Shown here piece after piece: positions 1 through 7,645 of a DNA stretch of 10,083 nt. The DNA is taken from the NCBI GenBank assembly GCA_020052975.1, contig JAGVOC010000333.1, positions 1-10,083 on the forward strand, read 5' to 3'. Below the pieces are notes generated by a model, which did not search any database, was not told where the DNA came from, and worked only from the letters and a program-made list of their open reading frames with translations. This DNA comes from Desulfobacterales bacterium. GTDB lineage: Bacteria > Desulfobacterota > Desulfobacteria > Desulfobacterales > RPRI01. Position numbers and translations under genes: made by a program. Each line of letters begins with the position of its first letter. Position 1 is the stretch's first letter.

Positions 1-1
1 G

Positions 2-766
2 ATACCTGTTTTTTATTTGAGCAAAATATTCAGGCAGGCCGGAGAAAGCCCGATAATCGTCAATGCGCACCGGGTCCGGGAGGGTGAATTCCCGGTTTTT
101 GAGGAGCCGGATGCCTCAGTCGCCATATCCGAGTTCTGTTTTATCGAGCAGAATAAACCAGACCGCATACCGCCTGCCATAGTCGAGCTTTGCAAAAAAA
201 CAATTCCCGACTCTTTCGGTTTTGATCCCGTAAACGATATCCAGGTTCTGACACCCATGCACAAAGGGGTTGCAGGGACCCTGAGTTTGAACCAGACGCT
301 TCAGAAGGCCCTGAATCCAAATCCTGCAGTCGTTGAGACTTCGGGCGGCAGGTTCAAGGAAGGTGACAAGGTAATGCATCTTAAGAATAACTACCTGAAG
401 GAGGTATTCAACGGCGATATTGGAACTGTGGTTGAAATCGACGGAAAAAATAAACGGCTTTTCGTGAACTATTATGACAGGCTTGTCGAATACGACTTTG
501 AGGAACTGGACGAGGTATCACCGGCATATGCCATATCCGTCCATAAATCCCAGGGTTCGGAATACCCGGTTGTAATTATTCCGCTTGTGACAGAACATTA
601 CATGCTTCTTCAAAGGAATGTATTGTATACAGCGATAACAAGGGGAAGTAAAATGGTAATCCTGATAGGTTCAAGGCGGGCTTTTGAGATTGCCCTGAAA
701 AATGACAAACCACGCGAGCGGCTGTCAGGCCTCAAGGAGAAGCTTGGCGTTCCCCGCCCTGGATGA
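2..766 (+). CDS. recD2: RecD2-like ATP-dependent DNA helicase, C-terminal part (5' end outside window)
   Basis: The open frame runs in from the left edge, so the start lies outside the window; the TTG at 17 is only an internal codon. The visible C-terminal ~254 residues match the second half of an SF1B RecD/RecD2 helicase. The order is FRQAGES..IVNAHRV (motif III/IV area), VLTPMHKG..GT..LN..LQ..LNP (typical of RecD2), a GDKVM..KNNY....FNGDIG block, AISVHKSQGSEYP (motif V; UvrD_C_2 domain), and VLYTAITRGSKMVILIG (motif VI with its conserved Arg). Family knowledge: RecD2 is a 5'-3' DNA helicase, not bound to RecBC, acting in repair and replication-fork maintenance. The Walker A/B half would be upstream and cannot be checked. 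The stop TGA at 764-766 is 16 bp before the next start, so the two genes are probably co-transcribed. A RecD-like helicase of another subfamily is the main alternative. Confidence 0.88.
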   Translation: MPVFYLSKIFRQAGESPIIVNAHRVREGEFPVFEEPDASVAISEFCFIEQNKPDRIPPAIVELCKKTIPDSFGFDPVNDIQVLTPMHKGVAGTLSLNQTLQKALNPNPAVVETSGGRFKEGDKVMHLKNNYLKEVFNGDIGTVVEIDGKNKRLFVNYYDRLVEYDFEELDEVSPAYAISVHKSQGSEYPVVIIPLVTEHYMLLQRNVLYTAITRGSKMVILIGSRRAFEIALKNDKPRERLSGLKEKLGVPRPG

Positions 767-782
767 GGAGAATCCGGCCTTC

Positions 783-1582
783 ATGAGTCAATCCGAAATC
801 AATCCACCTCTTGTTAGAATTGCCTGTTACGTCCCGGTACTTATTGTTTTATGTGTTTTTGAGATTTTAAGGCCATATAGAGAACCCTCTTTGTCCAGAA
901 CCAGGAGATGGCTGGACAACCTCGGCATAACACTTGTTAACAACATTCTGCTGACCCTGTCTCTTGCCCCTGTTGTTTCAGCCAGTCTTGCCTATGCCGG
1001 CAGAGTGAGGACGGGGCTTTTTTACATCTTTGAGTTTCACTATCTGCTGAAGCTGTTTTTGACCGTAATCATAATGGATTTTCTTCTCTATATATGGCAC
1101 CTTCTGAATCATATTGTGCCTTTTTCTGGAGATTTCACAGGGTTCATCACAGTGATCTGAACATGGATGTCTCAACGGCTACAAGGTTCCACTTCGGTGA
1201 ACTTGCCATCTCTTCACTTATAAAGGCATCTGTTATCCTGTCTCTGGGTGCAGATATTATGGGTCTGCTGGTCTTCGATGTGCTTGTTCTGGCAACAGCA
1301 CAGTTCCAGCACAGCAGTCTCAGGGTTCCGGAGAGGTTTGAGAGATGGTACTGGCTGCTTTTTGTGCCTCCCTCTATGCACCGTATACATCATTCAGTCG
1401 TAATCAGGGAAAGGGACAGCAATTACGGAACGATTTTTTCCATATGGGACAGGATTCTCGGGACTATGACAAAAAATGTGGATCAGGATAAGATCCGCAT
1501 AGGTGTCGGGGCATATCCTGATTTTAACAGGCTCAGGTTCCTATCGCTGTTGTTGATGCCGGTAACTCGAAAGATCAAATAG
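783..1582 (+). pseudogene. Fatty acid hydroxylase/sterol desaturase family membrane protein, interrupted by a frameshift
   Basis: The two halves are in different frames: residues from the ATG at 783 to about 1124, then a second frame from about 1121 to the TAG at 1580-1582. Joined, they give about 266 residues, a normal length. All three histidine boxes of the di-iron hydroxylase superfamily are present: HLLNH (residues ~106-110, first frame), HRVHHSD just after the shift, and HRIHHS near the C-terminus. Hydrophobic segments flank the boxes, as expected for a multi-pass membrane enzyme that hydroxylates or desaturates lipids with O2. The break lies in a run of five T at 1121-1125. One extra T would give the continuous reading PFFWRFHRVHHSD. 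GAGGAG at 765-770, 12 bp before the ATG, is a somewhat distant ribosome site. The substrate cannot be told. An assembly error is as likely as a real mutation, because both halves keep full conservation. Confidence 0.82.
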
Positions 1583-1584
1583 TT

Positions 1585-1755
1585 TCCATCCGGAAATGGC
1601 CCTTTTGTGCGATCTCGGCGTCAACCTGCGGGATTTCTTGTGCGGCATACATTGCGTATGCCTCCGCGCAATCCCTTGATTTCCTTGAGCTTGCCCAAAA
1701 TTGCCTATTTCCGAATTGGAAACCCGCATATGTCCAAAATTTGTTTCCGGATGGA
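1585..1755. repeat. Non-coding element bounded by a 12-bp inverted repeat with an internal hairpin
   Basis: The left end TCCATCCGGAAA (1585-1596) is the exact reverse complement of TTTCCGGATGGA (1744-1755). Inside, GGCATAC (1644-1650) and GTATGCC (1656-1662) form a perfect 7-bp stem with a 5-nt loop; TTTCC (1708-1712) and GGAAA (1718-1722) form a smaller one. The stretch lies between the convergent desaturase and msrAB genes, contains no convincing gene, and may also end both transcripts. A dispersed MITE/REP-like repeat is an inference from its structure only. No U-rich tail typical of a Rho-independent terminator was seen. Confidence 0.45.
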
Positions 1756-1782
1756 CACAAATAGAATTGAAACCCATTGTTT

Positions 1783-2907
1783 TTACTTAAAAAGATGCAG
1801 ATACTCGCCATAGCCTTCTTTTTCAAGGTCTTCTTTCGGAATAAAGCGTAGGGAGGCTGAGTTCATGCAGTATCTCAGGCCTGTGGGCTGCGGCCCGTCC
1901 GGAAAAACATGACCGAGGTGAGAGTCACCATGCTTGCTCCGAACCTCCGTCCGGACTGTGAACAGTCCGCGGTCTTCTTTTTCCACTATATTTGCCGGCT
2001 CAAGGGGTTTGGTGAAACTTGGCCAGCCGGTTCCGGAATCGTATTTATCCTTCGAACTGAAAAGCGGTTCACCCGAGACGATATCCACATAAATCCCTTC
2101 TTTTTTGTTATCAAAGTATTCATTATTAAACGGCGGTTCCGTGCCGTCCTGCCGGGTGACCTTGTACTGCAAGGGGGTCAGTGTTTTCCTGATCACATCG
2201 TCACCGGGTTTTTTATATTTAGCGTCAATAGAAGTACCGGCAACCGGTTTTTTCTCTTCACCCCAGGCCTTTTTAATAAATTGATCCCGGCCGGAATTCC
2301 AACGGTAATATTTATACTTGGTCTGATGATTTTTATAATAGTCCTGATGGTAATCCTCTGCCTTGTAAAAGTTTGTGAATTTTAAAATTGCAGTTACAAC
2401 CGGTTTGTTTAAATATCCTGATTTTTCAATCTCTTTTCTGGATTCTTCCGCCAGGCGTTTTTGTTCTTCATCATGGTAAAATATGGCAGACCTGTATTGT
2501 TCTCCTCTGTCAACAAATTGGCCTCCAGCGTCGGTCGGATCCACATGACGAAAAAAATAGTTTAGGAGTTCTTTATATGAAACTTTTCCTGGATCGTAAA
2601 TTACCTGTACTGCCTCCAGATGCCCGGTCCCTCCTGCCGACACTTCATTATATGTCGGGTTTTCCTTATGGCCCCCGGTATAACCCGATATTACCTCAAC
2701 CACACCATCGACCTTTTCAAAGTCCGCTTCCACGCACCAGAAACATCCGCCGGCAAATGTAGCTGTTTGTAAATTATTTTGTTTTTCATCCATGACTGTA
2801 TCCCTGCCTTTTTTATCTTTAGAATTATCGGAAAGGGTTACGGCATACGCCAAAGCTGCCGCAGCCATAAGAATCAGGATAATCTGTATAATTTTAAAAG
2901 GTTTCAT
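1783..2907 (-). CDS. msrAB: Bifunctional methionine sulfoxide reductase MsrA-MsrB with N-terminal membrane anchor/signal
   Basis: The 374-residue protein repairs oxidised methionine. Residues ~5-23 are a hydrophobic segment after KPFK, so it is exported or anchored outside the cytoplasmic membrane. The MsrA domain (about 48-200) carries GCFWC with catalytic Cys55, and HQDYY; it reduces Met-S-sulfoxide. The MsrB domain (about 230-370) has [23 protein letters not shown] and [11 protein letters not shown] with catalytic Cys347; it reduces Met-R-sulfoxide. The MsrB zinc CxxC pairs are absent. The usual recycling Cys in GCGWPSF is Thr293, so another reductant (thioredoxin-like) probably reduces Cys347 directly. 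The start chosen is the ATG at 2907 because AAGGAG stands just upstream; a TTG at 2925 would add six residues with less support. It is transcribed divergently from the catalase gene, which fits a shared oxidative-stress role. Confidence 0.95.
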   Translation of the reverse strand: MKPFKIIQIILILMAAAALAYAVTLSDNSKDKKGRDTVMDEKQNNLQTATFAGGCFWCVEADFEKVDGVVEVISGYTGGHKENPTYNEVSAGGTGHLEAVQVIYDPGKVSYKELLNYFFRHVDPTDAGGQFVDRGEQYRSAIFYHDEEQKRLAEESRKEIEKSGYLNKPVVTAILKFTNFYKAEDYHQDYYKNHQTKYKYYRWNSGRDQFIKKAWGEEKKPVAGTSIDAKYKKPGDDVIRKTLTPLQYKVTRQDGTEPPFNNEYFDNKKEGIYVDIVSGEPLFSSKDKYDSGTGWPSFTKPLEPANIVEKEDRGLFTVRTEVRSKHGDSHLGHVFPDGPQPTGLRYCMNSASLRFIPKEDLEKEGYGEYLHLFK

Positions 2908-2957
2908 GCCCTTCTCCTTTAACAACGCATAAGTTTTGTTTTAAGAGACTTTATATA

Positions 2958-2985
2958 AATATAGGGACAATCATTGGTGTGTCAA
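2958..2985 (-). promoter_or_regulatory. Predicted sigma-70-type promoter of msrAB
   Basis: Read on the minus strand, TTGACA (2985-2980) is a perfect -35 box. It is followed after 16 bp by TATATT (2963-2958), a five-of-six match to the -10 consensus. The ATG of msrAB is about 50 bp downstream with its ribosome site between. It is back to back with the catalase promoter. Confidence 0.62.
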
Positions 2986-3010
2986 GGAGGAGAGCCTGCC
3001 ATAATAATCC

Positions 3011-3038
3011 TTGACAACTCCCAAAAGAGAAGTACATT
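3011..3038 (+). promoter_or_regulatory. Predicted sigma-70-type promoter of the catalase gene
   Basis: TTGACA (3011-3016) is a perfect -35 box. TACATT (3033-3038) follows after 16 bp as a weaker -10, 37 bp before the catalase ATG. With its flanking CC the -35 forms CCTTGACA, the exact reverse complement of TGTCAAGG at 2980-2987 in the divergent promoter. Confidence 0.5.
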
Positions 3039-3075
3039 TCCTAATAAACCGTTTTAAAAGAAGGAGGAAAATATC

Positions 3076-4539
3076 ATGGATAATTCAAAAAAATTGACCA
3101 CTGTTTTCGGCGCTCCTGTTGTCGACAATCAGAACGTAATGACAGCCGGGCCTCGTGGCCCGATGCTGCTGCAGAATATCTGGTTCCTGGAGAAACTCGC
3201 CAACTTTGACCGGGAAGTGATTCCCGAGCGACGCATGCACGCGAAAGGTTCCGGCGCCTATGGCGCCTTCACCGTCACCCACGATATCACCAAGTACACC
3301 AAGGCGAAAATCTTCTCCGGGGTCGGTAAGAAGACCGACTGCTTCCTCCGCTTTTCCACCGTCGCCGGCGAACGCGGCGCCGCCGATGCCGAGCGCGATA
3401 TTCGGGGTTTTGCGATGAAGTTTTACACCGAAGAGGGAAACTGGGACCTCGTGGGCAACAACACACCCGTATTCTTCATGCGCGACCCACTCAAGTTTCC
3501 CGATCTCAATCATGCCGTGAAACGGGACCCCCGCACGAACCTGCGCAGCGCTACGAACAACTGGGACTTCTGGACATCCCTGCCCGAGGCGCTGCATCAG
3601 GTCACCATTGTCATGAGCGACCGGGGCATCCCTGCCAGTTATCGTCACATGCACGGCTTCGGCAGCCACACCTTCAGCTTCATCAATGCCGAGAACGAAC
3701 GCTACTGGGTCAAGTTCCACCTGAAGACACAGCAGGGGATTAAGAACCTGACCGACCAGGAAGCCGAAGCGGTCATCGGCAAGTGTCGGGAAAGCCACCA
3801 GCGAGACCTCTATGGGAGCATAGAGAAGGGCGACTTTCCGCGCTGGACCTTCTATGTGCAGATCATGCCGGAGAAGGAGGCTGCGAAATGTCCCTACCAT
3901 CCCTTCGACCTGACCAAGGTATGGTTTAAAAAGGATTATCCGCTGATCGAGGTGGGCGTTCTCGAACTGAACAAAAACCCGGAAAATTATTTTGCAGAGG
4001 TCGAACAATCCGCCTTCAACCCGGCCAACGTCGTTCCCGGCATCGGTTTTTCACCCGACAAGATGCTTCAGGGGCGGCTCTTCTCCTACGGTGACGCCCA
4101 GCGCTACCGTCTGGGGGTGAACCATCACCAGATTCCCGTTAACGCCTCCCGTTGTCCGTACCATAGCTTCCACCGAGACGGCGCCATGCGGGTGGACGGC
4201 AATTATGGGAGCACTCTCCATTATGAACCCAACAGTTACGGCGAGTGGCAGGAACAGAAGAATTTTGCCGAACCGCCCCTGGCCCTGGAGGGAGCCGCCG
4301 ACCACTGGGACCACCGCGTGGACGATGATTACTACTCTCAGCCCGGCAAGCTCTTCCGTCTCATAAGCGCCGCCCAACAGAAGGTCCTCTTTGAAAACAC
4401 CGCCCGTGCAATGGGCGATGCGCCCAGAAACGTAAAGATCCGCCATATAGGCAACTGCATGAAGGCCGATCCGGCTTACGGCAAGGGAGTAGCTGATGCA
4501 CTTGGCATCCCGCTAAGCGAATTAAACAAGGAGGCATAG
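3076..4539 (+). CDS. katA: Monofunctional haem catalase, small-subunit type
   Basis: This 487-residue protein decomposes hydrogen peroxide to water and oxygen in the cytoplasm. It spans the whole catalase fold and has the expected active site: His55 in [12 protein letters not shown], Ser94 in RFSTV, Asn128 in VGNNTPVFF, and the haem-ligand Tyr338 in [14 protein letters not shown]. The C-terminal immune-responsive region (about 410-475) is short, with no flavodoxin-like extension, so it is a small-subunit, probably clade 3, catalase. GAAGGAGG (3060-3067) lies 8 bp before the ATG, and a TTGACA promoter precedes it. The gene stands alone, divergent from msrAB; the next gene on this strand begins 129 bp later. 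Its codon use is visibly richer in G/C than its neighbours (41 of 60 bases in 3361-3420), which suggests a separate history, perhaps acquisition by transfer. The identification itself is secure. Confidence 0.97.
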   Translation: MDNSKKLTTVFGAPVVDNQNVMTAGPRGPMLLQNIWFLEKLANFDREVIPERRMHAKGSGAYGAFTVTHDITKYTKAKIFSGVGKKTDCFLRFSTVAGERGAADAERDIRGFAMKFYTEEGNWDLVGNNTPVFFMRDPLKFPDLNHAVKRDPRTNLRSATNNWDFWTSLPEALHQVTIVMSDRGIPASYRHMHGFGSHTFSFINAENERYWVKFHLKTQQGIKNLTDQEAEAVIGKCRESHQRDLYGSIEKGDFPRWTFYVQIMPEKEAAKCPYHPFDLTKVWFKKDYPLIEVGVLELNKNPENYFAEVEQSAFNPANVVPGIGFSPDKMLQGRLFSYGDAQRYRLGVNHHQIPVNASRCPYHSFHRDGAMRVDGNYGSTLHYEPNSYGEWQEQKNFAEPPLALEGAADHWDHRVDDDYYSQPGKLFRLISAAQQKVLFENTARAMGDAPRNVKIRHIGNCMKADPAYGKGVADALGIPLSELNKEA

Positions 4540-4668
4540 AATCGTAATCTCCCTGAAGAAAAAAAAGAGCATCAACGGCAAAAATCTTGACCTGTGTTTT
4601 CTCGCAAAAGGTGATACGTTATTGTATAAGCGTCTGTAATAAAACAATGGAATTCATTAGGTGGTCAT

Positions 4669-5592
4669 ATGCCGATTAAAATTCCCGCAGATCTTCCGGC
4701 CAGAGAAGCGCTGGAGAATGAAAACATCTTCGTAATGCCCGAGGATCGGGCATTTCATCAGGATATCAGGCCGTTGAGAATTGTTATTCTTAATCTGATG
4801 CCGACAAAACTGACAACCGAATTGCAGCTTCTAAGGCTTCTGGGAAACACCCCGCTTCAGGTCGATATAGTATTTCTGCGTATGGAGTCCCATGATTCCA
4901 GGAATACCTCAAAAGATCATCTGGATCGATTTTACCGTACCTTTAATGAAATAAAGGGGGAGCGGTTCGACGGAATGATCATAACAGGAGCTCCCGTAGA
5001 ACTGATGTCTTTTGAAGAGGCTGATTACTGGGAAGAGTTGACGGAAATAATGGAATATAGTTACTGCCATGTTTTTTCTACGCTTTACATATGCTGGGGG
5101 GCTCAAGCCGGGCTCTATTACCACTATCGGATTCCCAAGTATCCCCTCCCGGAAAAGATGTTCGGTATTTTTCCTCATCAGGTTTTTGATCCCCGGTTCA
5201 AATTATTCCGGGGATTTGATGATGTTTTCTATGCACCGCAATCAAGGCATACTGAAATCCGGCGGGAAGATATTCTATCCCGGAAAGAACTTACTATCCA
5301 TTCAGAATCTCAAGAGGCTGGAGTGTTTATCGTTTCCGCCAAGGAAGGGAGGCAGATTTTCGTCACCGGACATCTTGAATACGATCCCCTTACCCTGAAG
5401 GCGGAGTATGTAAGAGACCGGGATAAAGGCATTCCCATACGGCTTCCGAGGAATTATTTTCCCGGCGAAGATACTGATAAAGATCCGGTAGTTATCTGGA
5501 GAGCCCATGCCCATCTATTATTTTCCAACTGGCTGAATTATTACGTTTATCAGGAGACTCCTTACGACCTGATGCAAATCCCGAAACTTTAA
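4669..5592 (+). CDS. metA: Homoserine O-acyltransferase MetA, predicted to be the acetyl-CoA type (MetAA)
   Basis: It activates homoserine by O-acylation, the first committed step to methionine, in the cytoplasm. The 307 residues match the MetA/HTS family in the glutamine-amidotransferase-like fold. The nucleophile is Cys142 in [13 protein letters not shown], and the other catalytic residues are His235 and Glu237 in TGHLEYD. Residue 111, which is known to decide acyl-donor choice (Glu for acetyl-CoA, Gly for succinyl-CoA), is Glu here in ITGAPVE, so the product should be O-acetylhomoserine despite the common name succinyltransferase. That agrees with the downstream MetY, 93 bp away and probably in the same operon. 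AGGTGG (4659-4664) lies 4 bp before the ATG. The 129-bp leader shows no SAM-I or SAM-II riboswitch signature that I can recognise, and only a poor TTGACC (4587-4592) as a promoter candidate. Confidence 0.95.
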   Translation: MPIKIPADLPAREALENENIFVMPEDRAFHQDIRPLRIVILNLMPTKLTTELQLLRLLGNTPLQVDIVFLRMESHDSRNTSKDHLDRFYRTFNEIKGERFDGMIITGAPVELMSFEEADYWEELTEIMEYSYCHVFSTLYICWGAQAGLYYHYRIPKYPLPEKMFGIFPHQVFDPRFKLFRGFDDVFYAPQSRHTEIRREDILSRKELTIHSESQEAGVFIVSAKEGRQIFVTGHLEYDPLTLKAEYVRDRDKGIPIRLPRNYFPGEDTDKDPVVIWRAHAHLLFSNWLNYYVYQETPYDLMQIPKL

Positions 5593-5685
5593 TTTTTACA
5601 TCAGGGGTTTTTATATAGGAGGTTTACAGAACTCTCCCTTGTAATTAACCTGATTGATGAAGGTTTGGTGTGAAAGGAGGAAAGG

Positions 5686-6978
5686 ATGTCTGATAAAAAA
5701 CCATTTCGATTCGAAACTCTTGCGCTTCATGGAGGACAAACCCCAGATCCGGTTACCCTGTCCAGGGCCGTGCCTATTTACCGGACCAGTTCCTATCTTT
5801 TTAAAAGCGCCAAACACGCTTCGGATCTGTTTGCTCTGAAGGAACTGGGTAATATATACACCCGGCTGGGAAATCCCACCCAGGAGATCCTGGAAAAGCG
5901 GATGGCTTTGCTGGAAGGAGGAGCAGGGGCTTTAGCGCTTTCTTCCGGAACATCCGCGATATTTTATTCCGTCATCAACCTGGCATCGGCTGGAGACGAA
6001 ATTGTATCGGCGATCAATCTCTATGGCGGTACCTATACCATGTTCAGCTCCATTCTTCCCAAGTTCGGAATTCATACAAGGTTTGTGAAACCTCACAACC
6101 CTGAAGCTTTTGATAAAGCCATTACTGAAAAGACCAAAGCCCTCTATGTGGAAACTATCGGAAACCCGGTTTTGGATGTGGCTGATTTGGATGGTATTTC
6201 CGCGGTAGCGAGGAAGCATCGGATTCCCCTGATAGTTGATTCCACATTCACTACTCCGTTTCTTCTCAAGCCGATTGAATATGGAGCGGATATTGTCATC
6301 CATTCTCTTACCAAATGGATTGGTGGCCATGGGACGGGAATCGGAGGAATAGTCGTAGATTCAGGCTGTTTTGACTGGAAGAACGAACGGTTTCCCCTTT
6401 TTACTGAACCGGATGAAAGTTATCACGGGCTTCGGTGGGGATACGATTTGGGGGAGCTTGCTCCTTTGGCTTATATTCTGCGAATGAGAACCGTTCCGTT
6501 GAGGAATCTCGGAGCATGTATCTCTCCGGATAATGCCTGGCTTTTCCTTCAGGGAATGGAAACTCTTCCGCTGAGGATGGCAAGGCACTGCGAAAACGCC
6601 GCCCGGGTGGGGGAGTACTTACGCTCCCATGATAAGGTTGAATGGGTCAGATATCCGGGGTTGAAGGGAGATCCTTCTCATGAGCTGGCAAATAAATATC
6701 TGAAACATGGCTATGGCGGAATGGTGGTCTTCGGTGTGCGTGGCGGAAAAGCTGCGGGTGAAAAATTTATAGAAAATCTTTCTCTCATTTCTCACCTTGC
6801 GAATGTTGGTGACGCGAAAAGCCTGGCGCTCCATCCGGGCAGCACTTCCCATTCCCAGCTCTCCGAGGATGAGCAAAGGGATGCAGGGCTGAAACCTGAA
6901 CTGGTGAGACTTTCAATCGGAATTGAGCATATAGACGATATTCTGGATGACCTGGAATCGGCTTTGAAGAAGGTATAA
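5686..6978 (+). CDS. metY: O-acetylhomoserine sulfhydrylase (PLP-dependent)
   Basis: It makes homocysteine from O-acetylhomoserine and sulfide (direct sulfhydrylation), a step suited to a sulfide-producing cell. The 430 residues are full length for the Cys/Met-metabolism PLP enzyme family. The PLP lysine is Lys210 in IHSLTKWIGGHG; Asp185 in IVDSTFTTPF should hold the pyridine nitrogen. YTRLGNPT (about 58-65) and SSGTSAI (about 87-93) are the other cofactor- and substrate-binding motifs, and LHPGSTSHSQLS near the C-terminus is typical of MetY. AAGGAGG (5674-5680) stands 5 bp before the ATG. It follows metA by 93 bp on the same strand and ends just before a GC-rich hairpin, which suggests a two-gene methionine operon. 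Cystathionine gamma-synthase is less likely because of the length and the MetY-type C-terminus. Confidence 0.95.
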   Translation: MSDKKPFRFETLALHGGQTPDPVTLSRAVPIYRTSSYLFKSAKHASDLFALKELGNIYTRLGNPTQEILEKRMALLEGGAGALALSSGTSAIFYSVINLASAGDEIVSAINLYGGTYTMFSSILPKFGIHTRFVKPHNPEAFDKAITEKTKALYVETIGNPVLDVADLDGISAVARKHRIPLIVDSTFTTPFLLKPIEYGADIVIHSLTKWIGGHGTGIGGIVVDSGCFDWKNERFPLFTEPDESYHGLRWGYDLGELAPLAYILRMRTVPLRNLGACISPDNAWLFLQGMETLPLRMARHCENAARVGEYLRSHDKVEWVRYPGLKGDPSHELANKYLKHGYGGMVVFGVRGGKAAGEKFIENLSLISHLANVGDAKSLALHPGSTSHSQLSEDEQRDAGLKPELVRLSIGIEHIDDILDDLESALKKV

Positions 6979-6983
6979 ATCCA

Positions 6984-7005
6984 TCCCCGCTGCTTGCGGC
7001 GGGGA
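6984..7005 (+). terminator. GC-rich hairpin after metY, possible terminator
   Basis: TCCCCGC (6984-6990) and GCGGGGA (6999-7005) form a perfect 7-bp stem with an 8-nt loop, only a few bases after the metY stop. The tail AATCTTCAATTCTCTT is U-containing but not a clean U run, so intrinsic termination is probable rather than certain. It could equally be a REP-like 3' hairpin. Confidence 0.55.
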
Positions 7006-7018
7006 ATCTTCAATTCTC

Positions 7019-7032
7019 TTGACTTAAGTCAA
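7019..7032. promoter_or_regulatory. Perfect 14-bp palindrome, candidate operator for hdrCB
   Basis: TTGACTTAAGTCAA is fully self-complementary. Its TTGAC-N4-GTCAA shape resembles sites of CRP/FNR-family regulators (FNR itself prefers TTGAT-N4-ATCAA). It lies 19 bp before the first possible hdrC start and 37 bp before the second, and no good -10 box is obvious nearby. Which regulator binds is unknown. Confidence 0.5.
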
Positions 7033-7051
7033 TGCACGACAGCGTCTGTTA

Positions 7052-7645
7052 ATGTTAACAAAGTTAATCATGAAAACGAATTCACCAGAAAAATCCGGGA
7101 ATCATCTTCCTCAACCAAACGATGATTTCTGCAAAGAGGTTGTGCATCGATCCGGCGAGAACTTCAGACGCTGTTTTCACTGCCAGAGCTGTGGAGGCGG
7201 TTGTCCTGTTTCTCAGGCTATGACATACCGTCCCAACGGCGTCATCCGGCTGGTTCAACTTGGTTTCAGGCGGGAGGCCCTGGAATGTCCGGATATCTGG
7301 CTCTGTATGGGATGCAACACATGTTCCACGGCATGCCCCATGGCTATTGATATAGCAGCTGTAATGAGCGCTCTGCGGGAAATGGCAATTGAGGAAGGCG
7401 TCCGGATAGCAGAGCCGGGAATATTAAATTTTCATCAGGAAGTGTTAAACTCCATACAGCGTTATGGCCGTACACATAAGCTGGAAATCATGATGCGCTA
7501 TAAATTGCGGCAACATGACCTGTTTTCGGATATCGATCTTGGATTAAAAATGCTTGCTAAACGCAAACTCGATTTGCAACCGTCAAAAATCTTAAACACA
7601 ACCCAAATTCAAAAGCTGTTTTCGGATTTGACAAGGAAAAAATGA
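7052..7645 (+). CDS. hdrC: HdrC-like heterodisulfide reductase subunit, two [4Fe-4S] clusters
   Basis: This is a small iron-sulfur electron-transfer protein expected to pass electrons to the adjacent HdrB-like subunit. Of its 197 residues, two ferredoxin motifs bind [4Fe-4S] clusters: Cys41, 44, 47, 51 (CFHCQSCGGGCP) and Cys85, 88, 91, 95 (CMGCNTCSTACP). The region after them (YGRTHKLEIMMRYKL...LGLKMLAKRKLDL) matches the usual HdrC tail. No hydrophobic helix is present, so it is soluble and not the membrane HdrE/DsrM type. The start is uncertain: ATG at 7052 and ATG at 7070 are both possible and neither has a good ribosome site. The gene overlaps hdrB by 4 bp, and a palindrome (7019-7032) lies upstream. 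No HdrA is seen nearby, so the electron donor is unknown. Confidence 0.88.
   Translation: MLTKLIMKTNSPEKSGNHLPQPNDDFCKEVVHRSGENFRRCFHCQSCGGGCPVSQAMTYRPNGVIRLVQLGFRREALECPDIWLCMGCNTCSTACPMAIDIAAVMSALREMAIEEGVRIAEPGILNFHQEVLNSIQRYGRTHKLEIMMRYKLRQHDLFSDIDLGLKMLAKRKLDLQPSKILNTTQIQKLFSDLTRKK

Noticed and set aside
1119..1130. Programmed -1 ribosomal frameshift in the desaturase
   Set aside because: The site G CCT TTT is not a good slippery heptamer in the zero frame, and this family is not known to use frameshifting; a lost T in a T run is simpler.
1909..2762. Two plus-strand open frames opposite msrAB
   Set aside because: They lie entirely within the certain msrAB coding region and encode no recognisable domain.
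3085..4008. Long open frame (307 codons) on the minus strand opposite the catalase gene
   Set aside because: It is explained by the G/C-rich third positions of katA; the protein has no recognisable motif, and katA on the plus strand is certain.
4629..4640. AGCGTCTGT shared between the metA leader and the hdrC leader (7041-7049) as a common operator
   Set aside because: A 9-base match is expected many times by chance within 10 kb, and it is not palindromic.
4540..4668. SAM riboswitch upstream of metA
   Set aside because: None of the recognisable SAM-I or SAM-II conserved blocks is present, and there is no terminator-like stem before the start.
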